Of a stretch of 64,000 nt of DNA, positions 1 to 8,395 are shown in pieces (position 1 is the stretch's first letter; each line of letters begins with the position of its first letter). The notes below the pieces were generated by a model. That model saw nothing but the letters and a program-made list of their open reading frames with translations. It had not been told where the DNA came from and searched no databases. Position numbers and translations under genes: made by a program. The DNA lies in assembly GCF_963691685.1 (NCBI RefSeq), contig NZ_OY829290.1, positions 4,243,001 to 4,307,000 on the forward strand, written 5' to 3'. Source of the stretch: Thalassovita sp. Its GTDB lineage: Bacteria > Pseudomonadota > Alphaproteobacteria > Rhodobacterales > Rhodobacteraceae.

Positions 1-26
1 CCAATAGGGCAGATTTGCAGGGGCGC

Positions 27-2837
27 TTAATGCGCCTCTGCCCAATTGGCACCACGGCCTGCATCCACAACCAGCGGCACTGACATATGCAGGGCCGGTG
101 CGGCGGCGCCTTCCATCACCTCACGGGCCACGGCGATCACCTGATCCGCAGCATCCTCTGCCACCTCAAAGATCAATTCATCGTGGACCTGCAGCAGCAT
201 CTTGGCGGGCAGATCCTTGATCGCGGCGGGCATGCGGATCATCGCACGGCGGATTACATCAGCCGCGGTGCCCTGGATCGGTGCGTTGATTGCTGCACGC
301 TGGGCAAAGCCAGCGCGCGGCCCTTTGGCGTTGATCTCCGGCATATGGATTTTGCGGCCAAAGAGCGTCTGGACGTAAAGGTTCTCTTTCGCAAAGGCCT
401 TGGTGTTATCCATATAGGTGCGGATGCCGGGGAAACGTTCGAAGTACCGCGTGATAAAGGCCTGCGCGTCCCCGCGCGGGATGTGCAGATTGCGCGCCAG
501 ACCAAAGGCCGAGATGCCATAGATCACACCAAAGTTGATCGCCTTGGCCTGACGGCGGATCTCAGGCGTCATTTCAGACATCGGCACATCAAACATTTCC
601 GAAGCGGTCATGGCGTGAATGTCATGACCGTCCTTGAACGCCTGTTTCAGCGCGTCGATCCCGGCCATTTCCGCCAGAATGCGCAGTTCGATCTGGCTGT
701 AATCGAGCGACAGAAGAACCTTGCCCTCATCCGCCACAAAAGCTTCGCGGATTTTGCGACCCTCTTCGCTGCGCACGGGAATGTTCTGCAGGTTCGGATC
801 GTTTGACGCCATCCGGCCAGTATTGGCGCCGCTTTGCAGGTAAGAGGTGTGGACCCGTCCGGTGTCAGGATGGATGTGATCCTGCAGCGCGTCGGTGTAG
901 GTCGATTTCAGCTTCTGCAGCTGACGGTAATCCAGCACGCGGCGAGCAAAAGTGTGGTCATTGGCCAAATCTTCCAACACGTCGGCAGGGGTGGACCACT
1001 GACCGGTTTTGGTTTTCTTGCCGCCTTCCAGCTCCATCTCTTCAAACAGGATCTTGCCGACCTGTGCCGGGCTCTGGACGTTGAACTCGTGGCCTGCCAG
1101 CTCATAGAGCTCGGCCTCATAGCCGGCCATTTTCTGGGCAAAGCTGTTGGACATCCGGCTGAGCGCATCGCGGTCCACCTTGATGCCGGTCATTTCCATG
1201 TCTTTCAGCACATGAACCAGCGGACGTTCCAGTTTTTCATAGACCGTGGTCACCTGTTCCTGATGCAGCTGCGGTTTCAGCTTCTGCCACAGGCGCAGGG
1301 TGATATCGGCATCTTCGGCGGCATATTTCACCGCATCCTCAATCGGCACCCGGTCAAAGGTGATGGCGGATTTGCCCGAGCCCAGCAGCGATTTAATCGG
1401 GATCGGCGTGTGGTTCAGATAGCGTTCGGACAGCGCATCCATCCCGTGACCATGGATCCCCGCATGCAGCGCGTAGGAGATCAGCATGGTGTCATCAATC
1501 GGCCCCACCTCAATCCCGTAGCGTGAAAAGATTTTGGCGTCATACTTCATGTTTTGGCCGATCTTCAGGATGCTTTCATCCTCCAACATCGGCTTCAGCA
1601 TCGCCAGGGCTTGGTCGAGATCCATCTGACCTTCCGCCAGCTGATCAGAGCCAAAGAGGTCATCCGACCCGGCCTTGTGGGTCAGCGGCACATAACAGGC
1701 CCGCCCCGCCTCGGAGCTGAGGCAGATCCCCACCAGATCCACCCGCATTTCATCCAGACCGGTGGTTTCGGTATCCACCGCGACATAGCCACGTTTGTAG
1801 GCCGCATCGATCCAGGTCTGCAGAGCCGCGGCATCTTTGACCCATGCGTAAGCTTCGGGGTCAAAGGGCAGATCTTCCGGCACATCAACCTCACCCGCGG
1901 CACCGGCGCCCTGCTGCGGGGTGTCATTGATCACCGGGGCCTCAACACCCAACTGTTCGGCGATACGCTTGGTGAGGGTGCGGAACTCCATCTCGGCGAG
2001 GAAGTTCATCAACTCCTCAGACACCGGATCTTTCACCTCCAGATCATCGAGGGTGAAATCCAACTCCATCTCACAGTCCAGCTGCACCAGCCGTTTGGAC
2101 AGCTCAATCTGATCGCGTTTTTCAATCAGGGTCTGGCGCCGTTTGGGCTGTTTGATCTCTTCGGCGCGGTCCAGCAGGCTTTCCAGATCGCCAAATTCAT
2201 TGATCAGCAACGCGGCGGTTTTGATGCCGATCCCCGGCGCGCCGGGCACGTTATCGACCGAATCCCCGGCCAGCGCCTGTACGTCGACCACCCGTTCAGG
2301 GCCAACGCCGAATTTTTCAAACACCCCGTCACGGTCGATGCGTTTATTCTTCATCGCATCCAGCATTTCCACACCGTCGCCCACCAGCTGCATCAGGTCC
2401 TTGTCTGAGGAGATGATGGTGCAACGCCCGCCCGCTTCGCGTGCCTGACAGGCCAGGGTTGCGATGATGTCATCGGCTTCGAACCCCTCGATCTCTTTGC
2501 AGGCAATGTTGAAGGCACGGGTGGCGTCACGGGTCAGCGGAAACTGCGGGCGCAGATCCTCAGGCGCCGGCGGACGGTTGGCCTTGTAGAGGTCATACAT
2601 GTCATTGCGGAACGACTTGCCCGAGTGATCAAAGATCACAGCCACATGGGTCGGCGCGTCCGGGCCAGTGTTGCCCTCCACATAGCGGTGCAGCATGTTG
2701 CAGAAACCGGCCACAGCACCGATCGGCAACCCATCCGATTTCCGGGTCAGTGGCGGCAATGCGTGATAGGCGCGGAAGATAAAGGCCGAGCCGTCGATCA
2801 GATGCAGGTGGCAGCCTTTGCCGAATTCGGTGCTCAT
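27..2837 (-). CDS. polA: DNA polymerase I
   Basis: Encodes a full-length 936-residue DNA polymerase I, which removes RNA primers and fills gaps in replication and excision repair. Three modules are visible: an N-terminal 5' nuclease (about residues 1-290, beginning HLHLIDGSAFIFRAYHALPP), a 3'-5' exonuclease (about 335-530, with DTETTG near residue 355) and the family A polymerase (about 560-936, with motif A DYSQIELR near 711, the O-helix region INFGVIYGISAFGLARNL and motif C QVHDELIFEV near 880). Unlike several PolA proteins with a decayed proofreading site, the DTETTG exonuclease motif is intact. The gene reads alone; the DUF2459 gene starts upstream on the same strand with a 96-bp gap and no clear terminator between them. 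Confidence 0.98.
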   Translation of the reverse strand: MSTEFGKGCHLHLIDGSAFIFRAYHALPPLTRKSDGLPIGAVAGFCNMLHRYVEGNTGPDAPTHVAVIFDHSGKSFRNDMYDLYKANRPPAPEDLRPQFPLTRDATRAFNIACKEIEGFEADDIIATLACQAREAGGRCTIISSDKDLMQLVGDGVEMLDAMKNKRIDRDGVFEKFGVGPERVVDVQALAGDSVDNVPGAPGIGIKTAALLINEFGDLESLLDRAEEIKQPKRRQTLIEKRDQIELSKRLVQLDCEMELDFTLDDLEVKDPVSEELMNFLAEMEFRTLTKRIAEQLGVEAPVINDTPQQGAGAAGEVDVPEDLPFDPEAYAWVKDAAALQTWIDAAYKRGYVAVDTETTGLDEMRVDLVGICLSSEAGRACYVPLTHKAGSDDLFGSDQLAEGQMDLDQALAMLKPMLEDESILKIGQNMKYDAKIFSRYGIEVGPIDDTMLISYALHAGIHGHGMDALSERYLNHTPIPIKSLLGSGKSAITFDRVPIEDAVKYAAEDADITLRLWQKLKPQLHQEQVTTVYEKLERPLVHVLKDMEMTGIKVDRDALSRMSNSFAQKMAGYEAELYELAGHEFNVQSPAQVGKILFEEMELEGGKKTKTGQWSTPADVLEDLANDHTFARRVLDYRQLQKLKSTYTDALQDHIHPDTGRVHTSYLQSGANTGRMASNDPNLQNIPVRSEEGRKIREAFVADEGKVLLSLDYSQIELRILAEMAGIDALKQAFKDGHDIHAMTASEMFDVPMSEMTPEIRRQAKAINFGVIYGISAFGLARNLHIPRGDAQAFITRYFERFPGIRTYMDNTKAFAKENLYVQTLFGRKIHMPEINAKGPRAGFAQRAAINAPIQGTAADVIRRAMIRMPAAIKDLPAKMLLQVHDELIFEVAEDAADQVIAVAREVMEGAAAPALHMSVPLVVDAGRGANWAEAH

Positions 2838-2933
2838 GAGGGTCTCCGCGCTTGGGGGAACATCGGGGGTGTTTTAGTTATGTCCAGCCCCTGTGATCGC
2901 ACGGATCACGCCCGGCGGCTAGGGGTCAGGCGA

Positions 2934-3620
2934 TCAATTTCCGCCAGAATGGAACCGCCATAGCGACAGGGTGACCGAGGTGGGGATCGGCGTCCATCGC
3001 CCAAAGGGCACGCCCGCGTTGCGCAGCTGCGCGCCAACCCAGGCATTGCAGGTGCGCAGCAGATCAAAACGCCCCTCAGCGGCGAAGAAGGTTCCGCGGG
3101 CAACAGCGGGCAGCGGCACCACCTCTGGCCGGTCACCAAAGCTTTGGCGGATCCCGTGGCGCAGCGCGCGATATTGGGCGGGGCTCAATTGCAGCCAGGT
3201 CACCACATCCGGATCCCCAAGCGCGCCATAGACATCCACCCGCAGCACAGATTGATCGCCAAAAATCGCCCGGCGCGCCGCCGACCAGGACACTTCGCTG
3301 TAATCCCCAACGGTGGTGTAAAATTCACGCGCGCCCCACCCCACCATCAGCCATTCAGCTTGGGGATGGGAAATCGGCACATCGCTCAGACTCAGCACCG
3401 CAAACTGGTCACGGGTTTCCGCATCTAGCGGCAATAGGAAGTCATTGTGGATCGGGCCTGCCACCAGCCCGATGGTCACCGCATTGCCATCCGGCAGATC
3501 CGCGTGATCACCGGCAATCACACCACCCAACAGAGCCGCAGCCAGATAGACCATCACCAGCGCCGAGAGCGCGGCCAGTAAACTTAGGAAAAGCTTGCCC
3601 AACCAGGACAGGAGCGCCAT
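2934..3620 (-). CDS. DUF2459 (TIGR02117 family) membrane-anchored protein
   Basis: A 228-residue protein with one N-terminal hydrophobic segment (about residues 10-37), followed by a probably periplasmic domain. The features GWGAREFYTTVG near residue 95 and TCNAWVGAQLRNAGVP near residue 190 match the DUF2459/TIGR02117 family as I remember it. The conserved Cys and aromatic-rich motifs suggest a papain-like or lipid-linked fold, but no activity is established. It sits between the small zinc-finger gene (21-bp gap) and polA on the same strand. The family's old name, from occurrence near urease genes, does not apply here. Confidence 0.75.
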   Translation of the reverse strand: MALLSWLGKLFLSLLAALSALVMVYLAAALLGGVIAGDHADLPDGNAVTIGLVAGPIHNDFLLPLDAETRDQFAVLSLSDVPISHPQAEWLMVGWGAREFYTTVGDYSEVSWSAARRAIFGDQSVLRVDVYGALGDPDVVTWLQLSPAQYRALRHGIRQSFGDRPEVVPLPAVARGTFFAAEGRFDLLRTCNAWVGAQLRNAGVPFGRWTPIPTSVTLSLWRFHSGGN

Positions 3621-3641
3621 CAGATCCAGCGCCCCACCCTG

Positions 3642-3824
3642 TTAGCCCTGATCAGCCTTGGAACCCTTCAGGATGTATTTCGCATCGCAGTAAGGGCATT
3701 CAACAAAACCATCTTCGGCCGGGATTTGCAGCCAGACGCGCGGATGACCCAATGCCCCTTCGCCACCATCACAGGCAAGTTTCGAGGTCTCGACAATCTT
3801 GGTCTCTGGCGCTTGGGTCGTCAT
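3642..3824 (-). CDS. Small zinc-finger protein (zf-CHCC / NDUFS6-like)
   Basis: Only 60 residues. The pattern is Cys18, then a His in ALGHPRVWLQI, then the pair CPYCDAKY. This is the CHCC-type zinc finger domain found in the mitochondrial complex I subunit NDUFS6 and in many small alphaproteobacterial proteins. Bacterial members are thought to bind zinc and may associate with respiratory complex I or its assembly; that role is inferred from the family. The gene starts about 70 bp from the divergent ABC ATPase gene and precedes the DUF2459 gene by 21 bp on the same strand. Confidence 0.8.
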   Translation of the reverse strand: MTTQAPETKIVETSKLACDGGEGALGHPRVWLQIPAEDGFVECPYCDAKYILKGSKADQG

Positions 3825-3894
3825 CTGGGACGTTTCCTTTTGGCTACAAAACTACTAGGTGCTGTTATGAGCGATCACACCAGCAGGGGCAAGA

Positions 3895-4854
3895 GTGGCC
3901 ATGACCGACAATGCGAATGGAACGGCGATTGAAAACGCAATCGAAATCCGGGGTCTGAAAAAGACCTATCGCGGCGGCAAAGGCGAACCCGAAGAACACG
4001 CGCTGAAAGGCATCAATCTTGATATCCCGCGTGGCTCTGTGTTTGGGCTTCTGGGCCCAAATGGCGCCGGCAAATCGACGCTTATCAACATTCTGGCGGG
4101 TCTGGTCACCAAAACCTCAGGGCAGGTGAACATCTGGGGTTTTGATCAGGATGTGAACCCACGCCAGGCGCGGGCCTCCATCGGGGTGATGCCGCAGGAA
4201 CTCAACATGGATCCGTTTTTCAGCCCGCGCGGCGCGCTGGAGGTGCAGGCGGGTCTTTACGGGGTGCCAAAATCGGAACGCCGCAGCGATGAGATCCTGC
4301 GCCTGATCGGTCTGGAAGACAAAGCCGAAGCCTATGCGCGCACCCTGTCTGGCGGGATGAAGCGGCGCCTGCTGTTGGGCAAGGCCTTGGTGCATGCGCC
4401 GCATGTGCTGGTGCTGGATGAACCCACCGCCGGGGTTGATATCGAATTGCGCCAGATGCTGTGGACCAATGTGCGCAAGCTGAACGAACAGGGGATGACT
4501 ATCATCCTGACCACCCACTACCTCGAAGAGGCCGAGGAGATGTGTGATGAGATCGCCATCATCAATCAGGGTGAGGTGGTCGCGCGTGACAGCAAGGTTA
4601 ACCTGATGGGTCAGATGGATGCCAAGACGATGGTCATCCACCCCGAATCGCCCATCGCCACCCTGCCAGACGCGGCCGAGGTCAGCGCCCAGATGCGCCC
4701 CGACGGGGCATTGGCCCTGTCATATCACGCCAAACAAACCAGCGCCGAACAGGTTCTGGCCATCGCCCGCAGCGCCGGGATCCAGATCCGCGATCTGCGG
4801 ATCGAAGAGGCGGATCTGGAAGATGTGTTCCTTGAGCTGACCAAAAGCCGCTGA
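3895..4854 (+). CDS. ABC-2 type transporter ATP-binding protein, orphan
   Basis: A 319-residue ATPase. It carries Walker A GLLGPNGAGKST (about residues 50-61), Q-loop region VMPQE, signature TLSGGMKRR (about 150), Walker B VLVLDEPTAGVD (about 170) and the switch His in TTHYLEE (about 205). A C-terminal extension of about 80 residues is typical of YadG/CcmA-like ABC-2 exporters of drugs or polysaccharides. No permease lies next to it, since the next gene is convergent. The start is either GTG 3895, 5 nt after an AGGGG ribosome site, or ATG 3901, 11 nt after it; I kept the GTG. Its stop lies only 2 bp from the stop of the convergent SDR pseudogene. Confidence 0.9.
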   Translation: MAMTDNANGTAIENAIEIRGLKKTYRGGKGEPEEHALKGINLDIPRGSVFGLLGPNGAGKSTLINILAGLVTKTSGQVNIWGFDQDVNPRQARASIGVMPQELNMDPFFSPRGALEVQAGLYGVPKSERRSDEILRLIGLEDKAEAYARTLSGGMKRRLLLGKALVHAPHVLVLDEPTAGVDIELRQMLWTNVRKLNEQGMTIILTTHYLEEAEEMCDEIAIINQGEVVARDSKVNLMGQMDAKTMVIHPESPIATLPDAAEVSAQMRPDGALALSYHAKQTSAEQVLAIARSAGIQIRDLRIEEADLEDVFLELTKSR

Positions 4855-4856
4855 CC

Positions 4857-5555
4857 TTAGACGGACCGCGTCAACCCGCCATCAATGCGCCAGTTCTGTC
4901 CGGTCACATAGGCCGCGGCGTCTGAGGCCAGATAAGACACCATGGCAGAGACCTCCGCCTGCGTGCCGTAGCGCCCCATCGGGATGCGGGCACGGCGGTC
5001 TTCGGTTTCGGGCAGGCTGTCGATGAACCCCGGCAGGATATTGTTCATACGGATATTGTCGGCTGCGTATTTATCGCCAAACAGCTTGGTGAAACTGGCC
5101 AACCCAGCACGAAACACGCCCGAGGTCGGGAACAGCGGATCCGGTTCAAAGGCCGCAAAGGTCGAGATGTTGAGGATCGCGCCACCGCCCTGCGCCTGCA
5201 TGATCGGGGTCACCATGCGGGTCGGGCGGATCACGTTCATCAGGTAATATTCCATCCCCTTGTGCCAATCCTCATCGCTGATCGACAAGAGGTCGCCCTT
5301 GGGCCCGTGCCCGGCGGAGTTCACCACCACATCAATCCGGCCCCAGCGCGCCATGGTCTGATCCACCAATGTTTGCAGCGCCTCAGGATCCAGATTTGAT
5401 CCTGTCACCCCAACGCCACCCAGCTACTCGGCCAGATCGGCGCCTTTGCCGGATGACGACAGGATCGCCACCTGAAATCCATCCGCATGCAAACGGCGCG
5501 CTGCATCTGCACCCATGCCACTGCCTGCGGCGATCAAGAGGGCTGTTTTGGTCAT
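4857..5555 (-). pseudogene. SDR-family oxidoreductase interrupted by an in-frame TAG
   Basis: Reading from ATG 5555 (well-placed AAGGAG upstream) gives a short-chain dehydrogenase N terminus with the nucleotide loop AAGSGMGADAARR. It then meets a TAG stop at codon 44 (plus-strand bases 5424-5426). The same frame continues without interruption for another 183 residues through NSAGHGPKGDL and TGQNWRIDGG to the natural stop, so one substitution separates the two halves. The usual catalytic YxxxK is also absent: the aligned region reads PTSGVFRAGLASFTK. The locus therefore looks decayed, unless the stop is a sequencing error or is read through. It is divergent from a LysR gene that may once have controlled it. 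Confidence 0.85.
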
Positions 5556-5605
5556 TTCCAATCTCCTTCTATGCTTCAGGCAGCAGCATTCCTGATCCGT
5601 GCAGA

Positions 5606-5626
5606 CTTGACCAACCACGTTTCAAG
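5606..5626. promoter_or_regulatory. Candidate LysR-type dyad, SDR/LysR divergent promoter
   Basis: The 109-bp gap between the broken SDR gene and the LysR gene contains CTTGA, 11 bases, then TCAAG. Five-base arms and this spacing are compatible with a LysR-family operator, although the inner bases are A-N11-T, not the classical T-N11-A. The position midway between the divergent starts supports a regulatory role. This is inference. Confidence 0.35.
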
Positions 5627-5664
5627 GCGCATGGCTGTAGAAAACCTCCTGCCTTGGATGCGAT

Positions 5665-6543
5665 ATGCAGATCCCAAACCTCAACAATTTACGGGCCTTT
5701 GAGGCCGCAGCGCGCCACCTGAACTTCCGCCTTGCCGCGGAAGAGTTGCTGGTCACCCAGGGCGCCGTGGCGCAACAAATCCGCCGGTTGGAGCAGGATC
5801 TGGGCACCCAGCTGTTCCATCGAGAAGCCCGGGGCGTCAGCCTGACCGAAGCGGGCCGGCGCTTACAGCCCAATGCCAGTCAGGCGATTCAGCTGCTGCA
5901 TCAGGGTCTGTTGCACCTGCGGGAGGGCGCAACGGTCACCCTCTCGGTGCCGCCCAGTTTTGCCACCAAATGGCTGCTGCCGCGGCTGCCCGATTTGGCC
6001 AAGGACCACCCGGCGATCACCCTCAATCTGCGGGCTGAGGAACGCGTCGCCGATCTGGCGCAGGGCATGGCTGATCTGGCGGTACGTCTGGGGCCGGCAC
6101 CGCAGGATCATGGACTGACCAGCATCGAACTGGCACCCCTGCGACTGGTTGCGGTGGCCCAGCCCGGATTGTTTGACCCGCAATCAGAGTTGACCGGGTT
6201 TTCTGACCTGCCGCTCATCCAGGACGGCCATCGTGATTGGCAGCGCCTCATGAACGCGGCAGGGGTGGCACACAGCGGGGCGATGCTGCAGGTGAATCAG
6301 ACCGGGCTGGCGCTGGATGCCGCATTGCAGGGTCAGGGGATCGCACTGGTGCCAGATCTGTACCTGCCCGAATTGCTGGCCGCGCAGTTGATTACCCCTC
6401 TGTGGCACGCCCCGCAGAATGATGCAGACGTGAGCGCCTCCGGGTTCCATCTGGTCTGGTCCCCGCGTCATGATCGTGCTGAAATAGCAACCGTGCGAAA
6501 CTGGCTGAAGGACATGGCCACAGGCACAGGCCGCGACCGGTGA
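5665..6543 (+). CDS. LysR-family regulator, GcvA-like
   Basis: A 292-residue regulator. It has an N-terminal winged helix (NLRAFEAAARHLNFRLAAEELLVTQGAVAQQIRRLE is the usual helix-turn-helix region, about residues 7-45), a linker helix and a two-lobed effector-binding domain. GcvA-like features are VTQGAVAQQIR and the PSFATKWLLPRL stretch near residue 95. It stands divergent from the interrupted SDR gene, the classical arrangement in which a LysR protein controls its neighbour and itself. With the SDR broken, the effector and present targets are unknown. The name GcvA-like describes sequence relationship only and does not imply glycine cleavage control. Confidence 0.9.
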   Translation: MQIPNLNNLRAFEAAARHLNFRLAAEELLVTQGAVAQQIRRLEQDLGTQLFHREARGVSLTEAGRRLQPNASQAIQLLHQGLLHLREGATVTLSVPPSFATKWLLPRLPDLAKDHPAITLNLRAEERVADLAQGMADLAVRLGPAPQDHGLTSIELAPLRLVAVAQPGLFDPQSELTGFSDLPLIQDGHRDWQRLMNAAGVAHSGAMLQVNQTGLALDAALQGQGIALVPDLYLPELLAAQLITPLWHAPQNDADVSASGFHLVWSPRHDRAEIATVRNWLKDMATGTGRDR

Positions 6544-6578
6544 AGCCCTTGCCGCAAAGCAGTTGACAGCGCAAACAA

Positions 6579-6594
6579 TTGACCCTTTGGTCAA
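6579..6594. promoter_or_regulatory. Inverted repeat TTGACC-N4-GGTCAA upstream of the dgoK-like operon
   Basis: A perfect 6-bp dyad (TTGACC, CTTT, GGTCAA) lies 20 bp before the first gene of the deoxyribose-type operon. A TTGACA that could serve as a -35 element lies just upstream at 6563-6568. The location suits a repressor operator. The cognate regulator is not obvious; the AraC gene at the other end of the operon is one candidate. Confidence 0.45.
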
Positions 6595-6613
6595 AAATTC
6601 ATAAGAGCAAAAC

Positions 6614-7315
6614 ATGACGAAATTCGACTGGATCGGTGTGGTTGAAGACCACGGCAGCCGCCTCGCGTGGGGGTTTGTTGGCGACAGCGCTGAGGGCGAG
6701 GCCCCGGTGGGCGCTGATGCTGCGCGTCTGGTGACCTTTGGCGGCGGCGCCAGCCAACCGGTCCCGACCAAAATCACCGCCTCAGCCCCGGGTGGGGCGC
6801 TGACCCAGACGCAGCCTTTGGGCCTATTGCCAATGACCAGCCGTCTGGCGCTGGCCGGGCTATGCCGGACCATCAAGGACTTTGACGGCGTGGCCTGTGT
6901 GGTCGACGGGGATCAAAGCCATTGGGTCCAGATCAGCGCGGATGAGGCGGTCAGCTTTCAAAGCTACCTGACCCCAACACTGGCCCGCGGGTTGAACGCC
7001 GCCGAGGTCGCTAACGCCGATATCGACGCCCTGTCAGACACGCTGTCGCGCCCGGAACGGCTGGCAACACAGCTGTCCAGCGCGCAACTGGCCGAAGATC
7101 CAAGCACCACAATAGGCCATCTCTTGGGGGCCGAATTGTCGGCCACGCGCCCCTACTGGCTGGGCCAGCGGGTGGCGCTGATTGCCACCGGCCCCTTGGC
7201 CAAGGCCTATGCCGCTGCCTTCACCAGCCAGCACCTGATGGTGGAACAACATGATTTGCGCCAGCTGCAACAGCAGGGCATGATCGCTTTTAACAGCCAA
7301 GACGAAGCCGTCTGA
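6614..7315 (+). CDS. 2-dehydro-3-deoxygalactonokinase-like protein (probably degenerate)
   Basis: 233 residues, compared with about 290 in DgoK kinases. The C-terminal half keeps the family's pattern: DGDQSHWVQISADE, where DgoK has a GTHCKWVQ-type segment, then GHLLGAELSATRPYWLGQRVALIATGPLAKAYAAAF with the residues typical of the last ATPase subdomain. The N-terminal phosphate-binding loop, normally DWGTTRLRAW-like, is altered to EDHGSRLAWGF, and about 50 residues of the first subdomain are missing. It may be a catalytically dead or repurposed sugar kinase. It is first in an operon with deoC (6-bp gap) and an ALDH16 gene, which points to deoxy-sugar catabolism. Confidence 0.65.
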   Translation: MTKFDWIGVVEDHGSRLAWGFVGDSAEGEAPVGADAARLVTFGGGASQPVPTKITASAPGGALTQTQPLGLLPMTSRLALAGLCRTIKDFDGVACVVDGDQSHWVQISADEAVSFQSYLTPTLARGLNAAEVANADIDALSDTLSRPERLATQLSSAQLAEDPSTTIGHLLGAELSATRPYWLGQRVALIATGPLAKAYAAAFTSQHLMVEQHDLRQLQQQGMIAFNSQDEAV

Positions 7316-7321
7316 GCCGAC

Positions 7322-8353
7322 ATGGACCAGACGCCCTATCAACCGCAGTCCATGGAGGACAAGGTGACAACCGAAGTGAAAGACAACACCGCACAGCTGC
7401 CGCAGCTGCATGAGCCGCGCAATCCCGGCATGGAACTGGACCTTGATTGGGTTGCGCGCGTGCAGGCCAATACCTCGGCCATTGAACGCCGCTGCGCCAC
7501 CCTGCCCGGCCGCCGTTCGGTCAAGAAGGACTATCAGGCCGCCTGGCTCTTGAAGGCGATCACCTGCATCGACCTGACCACACTGGCCGGTGATGACACG
7601 GTGGGTCGTGTGGCGCGGCTTTGCGCCAAGGCCAAAACACCGGTCCGGTCCGAAATTCTGGCCGAACTGGGCGTTGAGGGCATCACCACAGGCGCCGTCT
7701 GCGTGTATCACGACATGATCGAAAGCGCCGTGGCCAACCTCAAAGGAACCGGCATTCCTGTCGCGGCGGTCTCCACCGGTTTCCCGGCGGGCCTGTCGCC
7801 CTTCCACCTGCGCGTTGAAGAGATCCGCGAAAGCGTCAAAGCGGGGGCCGAGGAAATCGATATCGTGATTTCCCGCCGCCACGTTCTGAGCCAGAACTGG
7901 CAGGCGCTGTACGATGAGATGAAAGCCTTCCGCGAGGCCTGTGGCGACGCCCATGTAAAGGCCATTCTGGCGACCGGCGAACTGGGCTCACTGCGCAATG
8001 TCGCGCGCGCCTCGCTGATCTGCATGATGGCCGGGGCGGATTTCATCAAGACCTCCACCGGTAAGGAAAGCGTCAACGCCACCCTGCCCGTCAGCCTGGT
8101 GATGATCCGCGCTATTCGCGACTACTATGACCGCACCGGCTACCGCGTCGGCTACAAACCGGCAGGCGGCATTTCCAAAGCCAAGGATGCGATCACCTAT
8201 CTCGCCCTCATCAAAGAGGAGCTGGGCGATCGCTGGCTGCAGCCGGATCTGTTCCGCTTTGGCGCATCGTCGCTGCTGGGCGACATCGAACGCCAGCTGG
8301 AACATCACGTCACCGGCGCCTATTCGGCCAGCCACCGTCACGCAATGGGATAA
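7322..8353 (+). CDS. deoC: Deoxyribose-phosphate aldolase
   Basis: A 343-residue class I aldolase that splits 2-deoxyribose 5-phosphate into acetaldehyde and glyceraldehyde 3-phosphate. Its length and sequence match the longer, eukaryote-like DERA branch, with about 80 extra N-terminal residues before the TIM barrel. The Schiff-base lysine lies in ADFIKTSTGKES (near residue 240), the proton-relay lysine in VGYKPAGGI (near 280), and the phosphate loop is FRFGASSLLGDI. An ATG at 7352 (after PYQPQS) is a possible later start. The downstream ALDH would oxidise the acetaldehyde product, so the pairing makes metabolic sense. Confidence 0.95.
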   Translation: MDQTPYQPQSMEDKVTTEVKDNTAQLPQLHEPRNPGMELDLDWVARVQANTSAIERRCATLPGRRSVKKDYQAAWLLKAITCIDLTTLAGDDTVGRVARLCAKAKTPVRSEILAELGVEGITTGAVCVYHDMIESAVANLKGTGIPVAAVSTGFPAGLSPFHLRVEEIRESVKAGAEEIDIVISRRHVLSQNWQALYDEMKAFREACGDAHVKAILATGELGSLRNVARASLICMMAGADFIKTSTGKESVNATLPVSLVMIRAIRDYYDRTGYRVGYKPAGGISKAKDAITYLALIKEELGDRWLQPDLFRFGASSLLGDIERQLEHHVTGAYSASHRHAMG

Positions 8354-8395
8354 GGGCGGCAGCTGCCCCCGGATCGTTACAGAAAGTCACGTACA

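Noticed and set aside
4857..5408. Treating the downstream part of the SDR as a separate gene starting at GTG 5408
   Set aside because: It lacks the nucleotide-binding N terminus and has no distinct ribosome site. The upstream fragment in the same frame supplies the missing part.
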